64,000 nt of DNA, taken from Nocardioides oceani (lineage in GTDB: Bacteria > Actinomycetota > Actinomycetes > Propionibacteriales > Nocardioidaceae). Location of the stretch: NCBI RefSeq assembly GCF_030412965.1, contig NZ_JAUHJQ010000002.1, positions 1-64,000 on the forward strand, given 5' to 3'. This document shows positions 8,075-16,217 of the stretch, piece after piece (within the stretch, counting starts at the first letter, position 1; every line of letters starts with the position of its first letter). Below the pieces are notes generated by a model. The model did no database searches and was not told the origin of the DNA. It was given only the letters and a program-made list of their open reading frames with translations. Made by a program: the position numbers and the translations under genes.

Positions 8075-8883
8075 CAGCCCTCCACCTCGCCCAGCACGTC
8101 GTAGGTCCGGCTGATCGAGCCGACCCGCTCGCGGGCGGGCCGGCCGCGCTGGGAGAGCACCGCGTCGGCCAGCACGCTCACGACGCTCATCGCCGCGGCG
8201 TAGCTGTCGAAGGCCAGGCCGCTCTGCACGGGGCACTCGACCCAGAGGTCGACGCGGCCGGCGTGCGGCAGCGCGGTCGGGTCGGCGACGAGCACGACGG
8301 TCGCACCGGTCGCGCACGCCGCCTCGAGGAACTCCGCGAACCCGCGTGGGCGGCGGCGGAAGCCCAGCACCACGACCGCGTCGCCCGGGCCGAGGTCGGC
8401 GAGCTCCTCGCCCATGACCTGGCCGGGCAGCGGCGCGAGCGTCACCGAGGAGCGGGCCTGCACCAGCTGCTGGCGCAGGTGCAGGGCGACGGGGTGGCTG
8501 TTGCGCCAGCCGACGACGAGCAGCCGCCCGGCCGCGCCGAGGACCCGGGCGGCGTCGAGCAGGGCCGGCTGCTGGACCGCGCGGGCGATGGCGTCGCCCT
8601 CCGCGGTGGCGTGGACGGCGAGGTCGGGGCTGCCGTCGACCCGGCGCGGCTCGCCGGCGGTCCGCAGCGCGCGCAGGTGCTCGCGGACCTCGTCGAAGTC
8701 GGCGAAGCCCAGGCTGCGGAAGAGCCGGCTCATCGTGGCCTTGGAGACCCCGGCGAGGACGGCGAGCTCGGCGGCGCGGTACGTCGCCAGGTCGTCGAGG
8801 TGCTCCAGCAGCGTGGCCGCCGCCTTGCGCTCCTGCGGCGACAGCTCCCCGTGGTGCCGCGCGATCCGCTCGTCGATCCTCAC
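8074..8883 (-). CDS. MurR/RpiR-family transcriptional regulator
   Basis: A 269-residue regulator. The N-terminal HTH_6 domain (residues 1-75) contains the typical ATYRAAELAVLAGVSKATMSRLFRS helix-turn-helix region. A SIS sugar-isomerase-like domain follows (about 110-245, with LLVVGWRNSHPVA and the GDAVVVLGFRR strand). The GTG start at 8883 overlaps the allantoate amidohydrolase stop (GTGA), so it is embedded in the purine operon rather than transcribed apart. It is the only regulator in the island and hence the best candidate for binding the TGAAAC-N4-GTTTC sites. Its effector might be a pathway intermediate bound by the SIS domain; this is inference. Confidence 0.88.
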   Translation of the reverse strand: MRIDERIARHHGELSPQERKAAATLLEHLDDLATYRAAELAVLAGVSKATMSRLFRSLGFADFDEVREHLRALRTAGEPRRVDGSPDLAVHATAEGDAIARAVQQPALLDAARVLGAAGRLLVVGWRNSHPVALHLRQQLVQARSSVTLAPLPGQVMGEELADLGPGDAVVVLGFRRRPRGFAEFLEAACATGATVVLVADPTALPHAGRVDLWVECPVQSGLAFDSYAAAMSVVSVLADAVLSQRGRPARERVGSISRTYDVLGEVEG

Positions 8884-10148
8884 GCCGCACCCCGCTCGGT
8901 GACGGCCGCGGCCACCGCGAGCACGGCCTGCTCGAGGGCGTCGATCCCGCGGGCCACGTCGACCTCGCGGACGTCCTCGTCGGGGTGGTGGCTGATCCCG
9001 TCGGCGCAGCGGAGGAACAGCATCGCGATGTCGGCGACCGCCGCCACCGCCATGGCGTCGTGCCCGGCACGGCTCCACAGCCCCATCGGGTCGGTGTCGC
9101 CGGTGGTCGCGATCCCGTCGACCACCGCCTGCTGGAGCCACGGCGCGCACGGGGCGGCCGGGGCGGAGTGCGTCTCGACGACCTCCAGCCGCAGCCCGCG
9201 TGCCGCGCACAGCGTCTCGGCCTCGGTGCGCATCGTCTCCCACATCGCGTCCCGCTCGGTGTCGGTCGCGGCCCGCAGGTCCAGGGTCAGGTCCGCCCGG
9301 CCGGGCACCACGTTGACCGCGCCCGGCGTCACCTCGATCCGGCCGACGGTCGCGATGCAGCCGTGGTCGCCGGTCGCCCGGGCCAGCCGCTCGACGGCCG
9401 ACACGACCTCGCTCGCGCCGACGAGCGCGTCGCGCCGCCGGGAGTACGGCGTCCCGCCGGCGTGCCTCGCCTCGCCGTGGACGCTCAGCACGAACCGCCG
9501 GGCGCCGGCGATCGTCGTGACGTAGCCCAGCGAGGCGTCGGCCGCCTCCAGGTGCGGCCCCTGCTCGATGTGCGCCTCGAGGTAGCCGACCAGCTCCTCG
9601 GGCCGTCGCGCGGCCTCGCCGACCCGGTCCGGGTCCAGCCCGAAGGCCTCGAACGCCTCCCGCAGGGTGGTGCCGTCGCGGTCGACGAGCGACCACCAGG
9701 CCTCGTCCCAGGTGCCGGCGAGCGCGCGGCTGCCGAGCAGCGCGGCACCGAACCGGGCGCCCTCCTCGTCGCCGAAGCCGACCACCTCGAGGGCGAACGG
9801 CAGCTCGCGACCGCGCAACCGCTCGGCCACCGCGAGCGCCATGACCACGCCGAGCGGGCCGTCGTACCTCCCGGCGTCCGGGACGGTGTCCAGGTGGGAG
9901 CCGAGCAGCAGCGCCGGCAGGCCGGGGGTGACGCCCTCCCGGCGGCCGCACTGGTTGCCGGCGGCGTCCTGCCACGGGCGCAGCCCGGCCTGCTCCATCC
10001 AGCCGGCGACCAGGGTGTTGGCGCGGGCGTGCTCGGGTGTCAGGTGCACCCGCTCGACCGCGTCCGGCCGGCTGCTCAGCGCGGCCAGCGCGTCGCAACG
10101 GGCCAGCGCGGTCGCCGCGTCGTCGGCGCGCGCGTGCGGGGCGCTCAT
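8880..10148 (-). CDS. Allantoate amidohydrolase (M20 family)
   Basis: A 422-residue metal-dependent hydrolase of the M20D/carbamoylase group. Metal motifs are GSHLDTVPDAGRYDG (residues ~83-97), GDEEGARFG and EAHIEQGPHLE, with HHPDEDV close to the C-terminus. The family includes allantoate amidohydrolases, ureidoglycolate hydrolases and N-carbamoyl amino acid hydrolases. The neighbouring allantoinase and ureidoglycine aminotransferase point to allantoate as substrate, giving (S)-ureidoglycine, CO2 and ammonia. Start ATG at 10148 overlaps the preceding stop (ATGA). Confidence 0.85.
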   Translation of the reverse strand: MSAPHARADDAATALARCDALAALSSRPDAVERVHLTPEHARANTLVAGWMEQAGLRPWQDAAGNQCGRREGVTPGLPALLLGSHLDTVPDAGRYDGPLGVVMALAVAERLRGRELPFALEVVGFGDEEGARFGAALLGSRALAGTWDEAWWSLVDRDGTTLREAFEAFGLDPDRVGEAARRPEELVGYLEAHIEQGPHLEAADASLGYVTTIAGARRFVLSVHGEARHAGGTPYSRRRDALVGASEVVSAVERLARATGDHGCIATVGRIEVTPGAVNVVPGRADLTLDLRAATDTERDAMWETMRTEAETLCAARGLRLEVVETHSAPAAPCAPWLQQAVVDGIATTGDTDPMGLWSRAGHDAMAVAAVADIAMLFLRCADGISHHPDEDVREVDVARGIDALEQAVLAVAAAVTERGAA

Positions 10149-11356
10149 GCGTAGACCTCGCGGGCCGCGCCGACGCCGCCGCCGGCGGTGACCGGCGCCC
10201 CGGCCGCCCGCAGCACCTGCTCGAGGGCGGCGAGGGTGGTGAGGACGGCGTCCCGGCGGGCGTTGTGGCCCATGGTGCCGATCCGCCACACCCGCCCGTG
10301 GAGCGGACCGAAGGAGGTGCCGATCTCGATGCCGAAGTCCTCCAGCAGCGCCCCGCGGGTCGCGTCGCCGTCGACGCCGTCGGGGATCTCGACCGCGACG
10401 ACGTTGTGCATCTTGTGCGCGACGTCCCCGAAGACGGTGAGCCCGAGCCCGCGGACCCCCTCGAGCATCGCCCGGCCGTGCAGCGCGTGGCGGGCGACGG
10501 CCGCCTCGAGGCCCTCCTCGACGAGCAGGCGGGCGCACTCGCGGGCGCCGTACAGCATGGTCGTCGCCTCGGTGTGGTGGTTGAGCCGGCGCGGGCCCCA
10601 GTAGTCCATGACCTGCGCGAGGTCGAGGTAGTTGCTGGCGATGCGCGTGCCGCGGGCGGCGTCCTGCTCCTCGCGGATGCCGGCCTCGACGTGCTTGCGG
10701 CCCTCGATGAGGGCCACCGCGCGGTCGGAGATCGTGATCGGCGCGCTGCCCGACGGTCCGCCCAGGCACTTCTGCAGGCCCGCGGTGGCCACGTCGAGGC
10801 CCCAGGCGTCGGCCTCGAACGGGTTGCCGCCGAGGCTGGCGGTCGCGTCGCAGTAGAGCAGCGCGTCGTGGCGCCGGCAGATCTCGCCGAGGTCCGCCAG
10901 CGGCTGGCACATCGTGGTCGAGGTGTCGCCCTGGACCACCGCGACCACCTTCGGGCGCACGGCCGCGACGGCGGCCTCGACCTGCTCGGGCTCGACGACC
11001 TCGCCCCACGGCACGTCGACGGTGTGCACCTCGGCGCCGCAGCGCTCGGCGATCTCGACCAGCAGGTGGCCGAAGCGGCCGAACACCGGCACCAGCACCC
11101 GGTCGCCGGGCTCCAGGAGGCTGACCAGCGCCGCCTCGATGCCGGCGCGGGAGGTGCCGTCGACGAGGAAGGTCTGCTCGTTGGCGGTGCGGAAGACCTC
11201 GCGGTAGAGCGCCATGGTCTCGGTCATGTACGCCGTCATGGCGGGGTCGTACTGCCCGACCAGCTGGGCGGACATCGCCCGCAGCACCCGCGGGTCGGCG
11301 TTGATCGGACCGGGGCCCATCAGCAGCCGCGGGGGCGGGTTGACCGGCGCGCTCAT
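10145..11356 (-). CDS. pucG: (S)-ureidoglycine-glyoxylate aminotransferase (PucG-like)
   Basis: A 403-residue class V PLP aminotransferase. The opening LLMGPGPINADPRVL and the PLP-lysine region GLQKCLGGPSGS are typical of the alanine-glyoxylate/serine-glyoxylate aminotransferase group. PucG-type members transfer the amino group of unstable (S)-ureidoglycine to glyoxylate, yielding oxalurate and glycine. Sequence alone does not separate PucG from AGXT; the position between allantoinase and allantoate amidohydrolase, with 4-nt overlaps to both, strongly supports PucG. Confidence 0.85.
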   Translation of the reverse strand: MSAPVNPPPRLLMGPGPINADPRVLRAMSAQLVGQYDPAMTAYMTETMALYREVFRTANEQTFLVDGTSRAGIEAALVSLLEPGDRVLVPVFGRFGHLLVEIAERCGAEVHTVDVPWGEVVEPEQVEAAVAAVRPKVVAVVQGDTSTTMCQPLADLGEICRRHDALLYCDATASLGGNPFEADAWGLDVATAGLQKCLGGPSGSAPITISDRAVALIEGRKHVEAGIREEQDAARGTRIASNYLDLAQVMDYWGPRRLNHHTEATTMLYGARECARLLVEEGLEAAVARHALHGRAMLEGVRGLGLTVFGDVAHKMHNVVAVEIPDGVDGDATRGALLEDFGIEIGTSFGPLHGRVWRIGTMGHNARRDAVLTTLAALEQVLRAAGAPVTAGGGVGAAREVYA

Positions 11357-12723
11357 GCGGTCACCGCCGGGGCGTCGACCCGGGTCAGCATGCGGCCGTG
11401 CGTGGGGTCGGCGTCGGCCACGCCGCGCACGAGCGTGCGGGTGACGCGCCCGGCCAGGGCCATCCCGTCGTAGGCGCTGATCGGGTTGCGGTGGGCCAGC
11501 GCGGCGGCGCGGACCTCGGTGGTGGCGGTCGGGTCGAGGACGACCAGGTCGGCATCGGCACCCGGCGCGATCCGGCCCTTGTGGTGGAGGCCGACGAGGT
11601 CGGCGGTGCCGGTCGCCATCCACCGGGCGACCCGCTCGACCCCGATGCCGCGAGCGGCGGCCTCGGCGGCCACGGCGGTGAACCCGACCTCCAGCCCGGC
11701 CACGCCGCCCCACGCCTGCTGGAGGTCACCGCCGCCCCGCGACTTCTCCTCCGCCGTCGCGGGGGAGTGGTCGGAGACGACGACGTCGACCACGCCGTCG
11801 ACGAGCGCCTGCCACAGCTGCTCGCGGTTCGCACGGTCCCGGATCGGCGGGCAGCACTTGAACTCGGGCGCCGCGTCCGGGATCGCGTCCGCCTCCAGGC
11901 ACAGGTAGTGCGGGCAGGTCTCGACCGTGACCGGCACGCCCTCGGCGCGGGCGTCGGCCAGCAGGTCGACCGCCCGGGCGCTGGAGAGGTGCAGCACGTG
12001 CACGCGCGCGCCGGTCGCCCGCGCGCCGTCGAGCACGCGACGTACGGCCCTGGTCTCGGCCTCGTCGGGCCGGGAGAGCAGGAAGTCGGCGTAGGCGCGG
12101 CTCGGCGGGTGCGGCGCCGCGTCGAGGACCTCGGGGTCCTCGGCGTGGACGACCATCAGGCTGCCCAGCCGGGCGACCTCGGCGAGCGCCTCCTCGAAGC
12201 CGGCGGCGTCGAGGGGCGGGAACTCGTCCACGCCGGAGGGCGACAGGAAGCACTTGAAGCCCAGGACGCCCGCCTCGTGGAGCGGCTCGAGGTCGGCGAC
12301 GTTGCCCGGCACCGCGCCGCCCCAGAACGCGACGTCGACGGCGAGCTGGCCGGCCGCGGCCGCCTGCTTCGCGCGCAGCCCGGCAAGCGTCGTGGTCGGC
12401 GGCACCGAGTTGAGCGGCATGTCGACGAGGGTCGTGACGCCGCCGGCGTGGGCCGCGCGGGTCGCGGTGGCGAAGCCCTCCCAGTGCGTGCGGCCCGGCT
12501 CGTTGACGTGGACGTGGGTGTCGACGACGCCCGGCAGGAGGTACGCCGCGGCGGGCACGTCCAGCACGGGGCCGACGACCGGGTGGTCCACCGGCTCCAC
12601 GCCGCTGACCCGCCCGTCCGCGATCGTCACCGTGGCCGGCCGGAGCGCGCCGTCGACGAGCACCTGGCGCGCCCGCACGGCGGCGTACGCGCTCGTCGGC
12701 GCAGTGCCGGCCGCGCGGCTCAC
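11353..12723 (-). CDS. allB: Allantoinase
   Basis: A 456-residue amidohydrolase-superfamily enzyme opening the hydantoin ring of allantoin to allantoate. It shows the binuclear metal motif DTHVHVNEPGRTHWEGF (around residue 65), the carboxylated-Lys region GFKCFLSPSG, HAEDPEV, HVLHLSS and VVSDHSP, in order and spacing like bacterial AllB/PucH. The GTG start overlaps the uricase stop (GTGA); in-frame continuation further upstream runs into uricase and is rejected. Dihydropyrimidinase is the main alternative and is less likely in this setting. Confidence 0.92.
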   Translation of the reverse strand: MSRAAGTAPTSAYAAVRARQVLVDGALRPATVTIADGRVSGVEPVDHPVVGPVLDVPAAAYLLPGVVDTHVHVNEPGRTHWEGFATATRAAHAGGVTTLVDMPLNSVPPTTTLAGLRAKQAAAAGQLAVDVAFWGGAVPGNVADLEPLHEAGVLGFKCFLSPSGVDEFPPLDAAGFEEALAEVARLGSLMVVHAEDPEVLDAAPHPPSRAYADFLLSRPDEAETRAVRRVLDGARATGARVHVLHLSSARAVDLLADARAEGVPVTVETCPHYLCLEADAIPDAAPEFKCCPPIRDRANREQLWQALVDGVVDVVVSDHSPATAEEKSRGGGDLQQAWGGVAGLEVGFTAVAAEAAARGIGVERVARWMATGTADLVGLHHKGRIAPGADADLVVLDPTATTEVRAAALAHRNPISAYDGMALAGRVTRTLVRGVADADPTHGRMLTRVDAPAVTA

Positions 12724-13628
12724 GCGAACCCCGCCACGGTCGCCCAGGCGCGCGGCTTGCGGGCCTCGCCCTCGCGCTGCACGGTCGCCTGGATCAGCCC
12801 GTAGGGCCGGTCGGCGGCGAAGAAGACCTCGCCCGGGTTGTCGAGCCCGAACGGCTCGAGGTCGACCAGGAAGTGGTGGTTGTTCGGGCACGACAGCCGC
12901 ACCTCGGCGATGCCCGGGAAGGCGTCGAGCACGGCCTTGCCCATCGCGAAGATCGTCTGCTGCAGCGCGAGCGAGTGCACCTCGGCGAAGGTGGCGAGCA
13001 GGAGGTCGCGCACGGCGGCGTACGTCGCGTCGAACCCGCCGGGACCGTCCGGCAGCTCCGCGTAGCGCCACCAGGCGGTCACGTCGGTGGCGAGGATCCG
13101 GTCGTCGGTCTCCGGCAGGGTCGTGTAGCGGTCGCGGGGGAAGCCGTGGAACTCCGAGCCGGTCGACTTCAGGACGGTGAGGTCGCGCAGGCCGGCCAGC
13201 ACGAACACCTCGTCGCCGTCGCGCTGGACCAGCGCGGTCCGGGTCTCGCGGCCGGTGCGGACGAAGGAGTGGTCGTGTGGCGCGCCGTCGACCTCGACCC
13301 GGTCCCAGGAGTGCTGCTGCGCCTCCCACCGGCCGCCGACGACCCACGGGAAGCCGGTCGTGAAGTGCTCGGCGAGCCGGAGCAGGAGCTCCTCGGGCGC
13401 GCCGACGCCGTCGCGGGCGAAGGCGTAGAGCGTGTTCTTCTGGGTGTCGGTGGCCACGACCTGGCTGTTGTCGCCGTCGGTGTGGCAGGCCTCGAAGTCA
13501 CCGCGCAGCTGGCTGGTCACCGTGAGGTCGGTGATCCGGTGCCGCGCGACCTCGCGGTCGATCCGGACCAGGCGGCACTCCGCCTTGCCGTACTGGTTCT
13601 CGCCGAGGACGACGTCTCCCGCTGCCAC
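12720..13628 (-). CDS. Urate oxidase (uricase)
   Basis: A 302-residue cofactor-free uricase converting urate to 5-hydroxyisourate. The T-fold landmarks are VVATDTQKNTLYAFAR (catalytic Thr/Lys region, residues ~57-72), the VLKSTGSEFHGFPRD region and SCPNNHHFLVDL, with full family length. The start is GTG at 13628. It follows HIU hydrolase by 3 nt and overlaps allantoinase by 4 nt. Its product is handled at once by the HIU hydrolase and OHCU decarboxylase encoded directly upstream. Confidence 0.95.
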   Translation of the reverse strand: MAAGDVVLGENQYGKAECRLVRIDREVARHRITDLTVTSQLRGDFEACHTDGDNSQVVATDTQKNTLYAFARDGVGAPEELLLRLAEHFTTGFPWVVGGRWEAQQHSWDRVEVDGAPHDHSFVRTGRETRTALVQRDGDEVFVLAGLRDLTVLKSTGSEFHGFPRDRYTTLPETDDRILATDVTAWWRYAELPDGPGGFDATYAAVRDLLLATFAEVHSLALQQTIFAMGKAVLDAFPGIAEVRLSCPNNHHFLVDLEPFGLDNPGEVFFAADRPYGLIQATVQREGEARKPRAWATVAGFA

Positions 13629-13631
13629 CGC

Positions 13632-13940
13632 TCAGCTCCCCTTGTACGTGGTGTAGGCGAACGGGCTCAGCAGCAGCGCGACGTGGTGGTGCGGCTCTGC
13701 GGGGTCGACGGTGACGTCGACCCGCACGACCGGGTGGAACGCGGTGCCGGTCGCGAACGTCAGTGCGTGGTGGCCGCCCTCGACCGCGGTCGCGAAGCGC
13801 GCCCGGCCGTCGGCGTCGGTGCGCACCCGCTCGAGCTCGGCGGCCCCACCGCCGGCCGGCACCACCTCGAGGACCACCTCCAGGTCCGCGCGGGGCGAGC
13901 CCGCCGCGGCGTCGAGCACGTGGGTCGACAGGGTCGTCAT
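13632..13940 (-). CDS. 5-hydroxyisourate hydrolase (transthyretin-like)
   Basis: A 102-residue transthyretin-related protein. It opens with LSTHVLDAAAGSPA-like sequence, carries HHHVALLLSPFAYTTY and ends in YKGS, the diagnostic C-terminal tetrapeptide type (Y(R/K)GS) of HIU hydrolases. It hydrolyses 5-hydroxyisourate to OHCU. The ATG overlaps the OHCU decarboxylase stop (ATGA). Confidence 0.95.
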   Translation of the reverse strand: MTTLSTHVLDAAAGSPRADLEVVLEVVPAGGGAAELERVRTDADGRARFATAVEGGHHALTFATGTAFHPVVRVDVTVDPAEPHHHVALLLSPFAYTTYKGS

Positions 13941-14440
13941 GCGAAGAGCCCCCTCAGCCGCAGCGCGGCGATCTCGGCGAGCTGGCCACGGGTGACCTCG
14001 AGCTCGGTGGTCGGGTCGTGGTCCAGGCGCCGGTCGAGCTGCTCGAGGATCTCCTCCGCGCTGCGCCCGGCGGCGCGGACGAGGAAGACGCGGCCGAAGC
14101 GCTGCTCGTACGCCGCGTTGCCCGCGGCGATCCGCTGTCGGACGTCCGCGTCGCCGCCGGTGCCGCTCGCGACGCCCGACTGCTCGCTGGCCGACATCGC
14201 CGCACTGGCGCCGTCACCTGCGTGCCGCTCGCCGATCCGCGGGTGGTCGGCCAGCGCCTGCTCGACCTCCGCGCCGGTCCACGTCGCGGCCAGCGCCTCG
14301 CCGTGCGCCACCAGCGCGTCGACGTCGGCGTAGGGCCGGTCCGCGACGACCGCGTCGACCCACGCCGCGATGTCGGCGCAGGGCCGGACGGTCGCTGCCG
14401 CCTCGTCCTGCCCCATCGCGTTGAACTGCTCGATCCGCAC
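13937..14440 (-). CDS. OHCU decarboxylase
   Basis: A 167-residue 2-oxo-4-hydroxy-4-carboxy-5-ureidoimidazoline decarboxylase producing S-allantoin. The signature DHPRIGERH (catalytic His, around residue 65) and the RFGRVFLVRAAGRSAEEIL segment match the family, as does the length. It starts the long coupled operon running to guanine deaminase. The GTG start at 14440 has a clear AGGGAGGA ribosome-binding site 6 nt upstream (14447-14454). A TAGTTT -10-like box (14465-14470) and a candidate operator (14494-14508) lie further upstream. Confidence 0.93.
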   Translation of the reverse strand: MRIEQFNAMGQDEAAATVRPCADIAAWVDAVVADRPYADVDALVAHGEALAATWTGAEVEQALADHPRIGERHAGDGASAAMSASEQSGVASGTGGDADVRQRIAAGNAAYEQRFGRVFLVRAAGRSAEEILEQLDRRLDHDPTTELEVTRGQLAEIAALRLRGLFA

Positions 14441-14464
14441 GTCCGCTCCTCCCTGGAGCGGCTG

Positions 14465-14470
14465 AAACTA
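14465..14470 (-). promoter_or_regulatory. Candidate -10 box of the uricase/xanthine dehydrogenase operon
   Basis: TAGTTT on the minus strand, 24 nt upstream of the GTG start and before the AGGGAGGA ribosome-binding site. It overlaps an extra TGAAAC half-site (14463-14468 in plus-strand reading). Confidence 0.45.
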
Positions 14471-14493
14471 GGCAGCCCGCGTGTCGGCGGATC

Positions 14494-14508
14494 GAAACCG
14501 CCGTTTCA
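14494..14508 (-). promoter_or_regulatory. Candidate purine-regulon operator, site 2
   Basis: The minus strand reads TGAAAC GGCG GTTTC, a perfect 5-bp palindrome (GAAAC/GTTTC) with a 4-nt spacer. It sits where the -35 region of the TAGTTT promoter would be. It is the best-conserved of the three sites. Confidence 0.55.
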
Positions 14509-14554
14509 GCGGCGTTACGGTCGCCGCCGCTGCGTTTCGATGTGGTCCCGAGGG

Positions 14555-14636
14555 CGCACACGATCGTTCAATTGCGCGGTTGTGTCGGGGTTCCGGGCCG
14601 AGAACCCGCCACAGTCGTTCAATTGAACGATCGTGT
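14555..14636. repeat. CAATTG inverted-pair repeat, locus A
   Basis: Two arms face each other: 14555-14584 and 14610-14636. Each contains CGTTCAATTG followed by a variable CG/AA and a GTTGTG/GATCGTG edge. The CAATTG centres (14569-14574 and 14620-14625) are 51 bp apart. The left arm matches the reverse complement of the right arm of locus B at about 36 of 40 positions. The right arm overlaps the last codons and stop of the amidase gene ending at 14619. Confidence 0.85.
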
Positions 14637-16217
14637 CCCCTCGGAGCGCGCCGACCCCTCGCCGCCGAGCACCCCGGCGAGCCGCAGCAGGTCCCGGTCC
14701 CGGCCGGGCGCGGCGAGCAGGCAGGCGCCGGCGGGCAGCCCGCCGGCCGCCGGGGACGTCGTGACCGGCACCGAGACCGCGGGCAGCCCGCCGAGCCCGG
14801 CCAGGCAGGTGAGCAGCAGCGTCGAGGCGCGGACCGGCTCCAAGTCCTCGTCGAGGCGCGGGGCGACCGAGGAGGCGGAGGGGAGCAGCAGGACCCGCCC
14901 GCCGACCAGCGCCCGGACCGTCGTCCGTGCCTCGTCGACGACGGCGCGGGCCGCGCCGGCCTCCGCGTCCGTCAGCGTCCGGGCCTGCTCGAACCGCCCG
15001 CGCACGTCCGGGCCGAGCACGTGCAGCCGCCCCTCGAGCCATGCGCCCCACGACTGCCAGGCCTCCCAGGCCTGGACGGTCCGGAACGCGTCGAGCCACG
15101 CCGGCAGGTCCTCGAGCGGCCAGCGCTCCTCGGAGGTGTCCGGGGCGAGGCCGCGGACGGCCGCGGACACCTCGGGCGAGGCGAGGTCGAGCAGCGCGGG
15201 CACGACCACGACCTCCTCGGAGCCGCCGGCCGAGGACGCCGGCGGCTCCGGCAGCAGGACGTCGCCGACGGCCGCGAGGAGCGCCGCGGACCGGGTCAGC
15301 CAGCCGACGGTGTCGAACGACGGCGCGAGCGGCAGCAGCCCGTCGACCGCGACGGCGCCGTGGGTGGTGCGGATGCCGAAGAGGCCCTGGTACGCCGCGG
15401 GCACGCGGATCGAGCCGCCGGTGTCGGTCCCGAGGCCGATGGTCGCGTGGCCGAGCGAGACGGCCGAGGCCGAGCCGGAGGACGAGCCGCCCGGGACGCG
15501 GTACGGCGCCCGCGGGTTGGGCGGCGCGCCGGTGTGGGCGTTGGTGCCGGCGAGCGACCAGGCGAGCTCGTCGGTCCGCGCGATGCCGCGCACGTCGGCA
15601 CCCGCGGCGAGCAGCCGCGCGACGGCGTGGGCGTGGTCCCGGGCGGTCGGCGCCGCGTCGAGCCACGCGGGGTTGCCGGCGCCGGTGCGGTGCCCGGCGA
15701 CGGCGTACAGGTCCTTGACGGCCACCGACTCCCCGGCCAGCGGCCCGGTGCCGGCGCCGTGGACGAGCGGCTCGCCGACCACGCGCCACACCCGCGTGTC
15801 GAGCGCCGGCGGCGGGACCGCGACGTGCGCGGCGGTGACCTGCCAGCCGTCGGCCAGCCGTGCCCACAGCTGGGTCTGCAGGCCGCGGCCGCCCCGCTCC
15901 AGCTCGGTCACCGCCACCACCAGCGCGTGGTCGTCGTCGACGGTCTGCACGTGGGTCTGCACGATCCGCCGCCGCGGCGCGCCCCCGCGCCGGCCACGGA
16001 ACGCGCTGATCGCGTCGTGACCCACGAGCAGGCCGGCCGCGTCGCCGCGCAACGTGGTCGGGCCGGGCGCGAAGAGCCGGTCGAGCGCGTCGAGGTCGTC
16101 GGACATCAGCGCGCGCTCGTAGGCCCAGAACGCCTCCACGAGACCGGCGGGCACGGGCTTCGACGCGCCGCTCGGCCCGGGGGCGGGCCGCGGGACGGGC
16201 GTGGGGGAGGTGCTCAT
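14619..16217 (-). CDS. AtzH/HpxZ-like domain fused to an amidase-signature hydrolase
   Basis: A 532-residue fusion. Residues ~25-145 are an AtzH-like/DUF3225 SnoaL-fold domain (FWAYERALMSDDLDALDRLFAPGPTTLRGDAAGLLVGHDAI...FR). Residues ~150-525 are an amidase with the Ser-cisSer-Lys triad: Lys in SVAVKDLY, GGSSSGSASAVS, and the nucleophile in GLGTDTGGSIRVPAA. In enterobacterial hpx purine clusters, homologues of these parts are separate genes (HpxZ and HpxY types), and AtzH/AtzE occur in cyanurate breakdown. Here they are one polypeptide beside the ureide pathway, so an oxalurate- or related ureide-cleaving role is possible but unproven. The last five residues (TRSFN) and the stop come from the CAATTG repeat. 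Start ATG overlaps the fmdA-like stop. Confidence 0.8.
   Translation of the reverse strand: MSTSPTPVPRPAPGPSGASKPVPAGLVEAFWAYERALMSDDLDALDRLFAPGPTTLRGDAAGLLVGHDAISAFRGRRGGAPRRRIVQTHVQTVDDDHALVVAVTELERGGRGLQTQLWARLADGWQVTAAHVAVPPPALDTRVWRVVGEPLVHGAGTGPLAGESVAVKDLYAVAGHRTGAGNPAWLDAAPTARDHAHAVARLLAAGADVRGIARTDELAWSLAGTNAHTGAPPNPRAPYRVPGGSSSGSASAVSLGHATIGLGTDTGGSIRVPAAYQGLFGIRTTHGAVAVDGLLPLAPSFDTVGWLTRSAALLAAVGDVLLPEPPASSAGGSEEVVVVPALLDLASPEVSAAVRGLAPDTSEERWPLEDLPAWLDAFRTVQAWEAWQSWGAWLEGRLHVLGPDVRGRFEQARTLTDAEAGAARAVVDEARTTVRALVGGRVLLLPSASSVAPRLDEDLEPVRASTLLLTCLAGLGGLPAVSVPVTTSPAAGGLPAGACLLAAPGRDRDLLRLAGVLGGEGSARSEGTRSFN

Noticed and set aside
14441..14618. The CAATTG repeat considered as the regulator-binding site of the purine operon
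   Set aside because: The same repeat occurs at 29730 and 48592, far from purine genes, whereas the TGAAAC-N4-GTTTC site is confined to the island.
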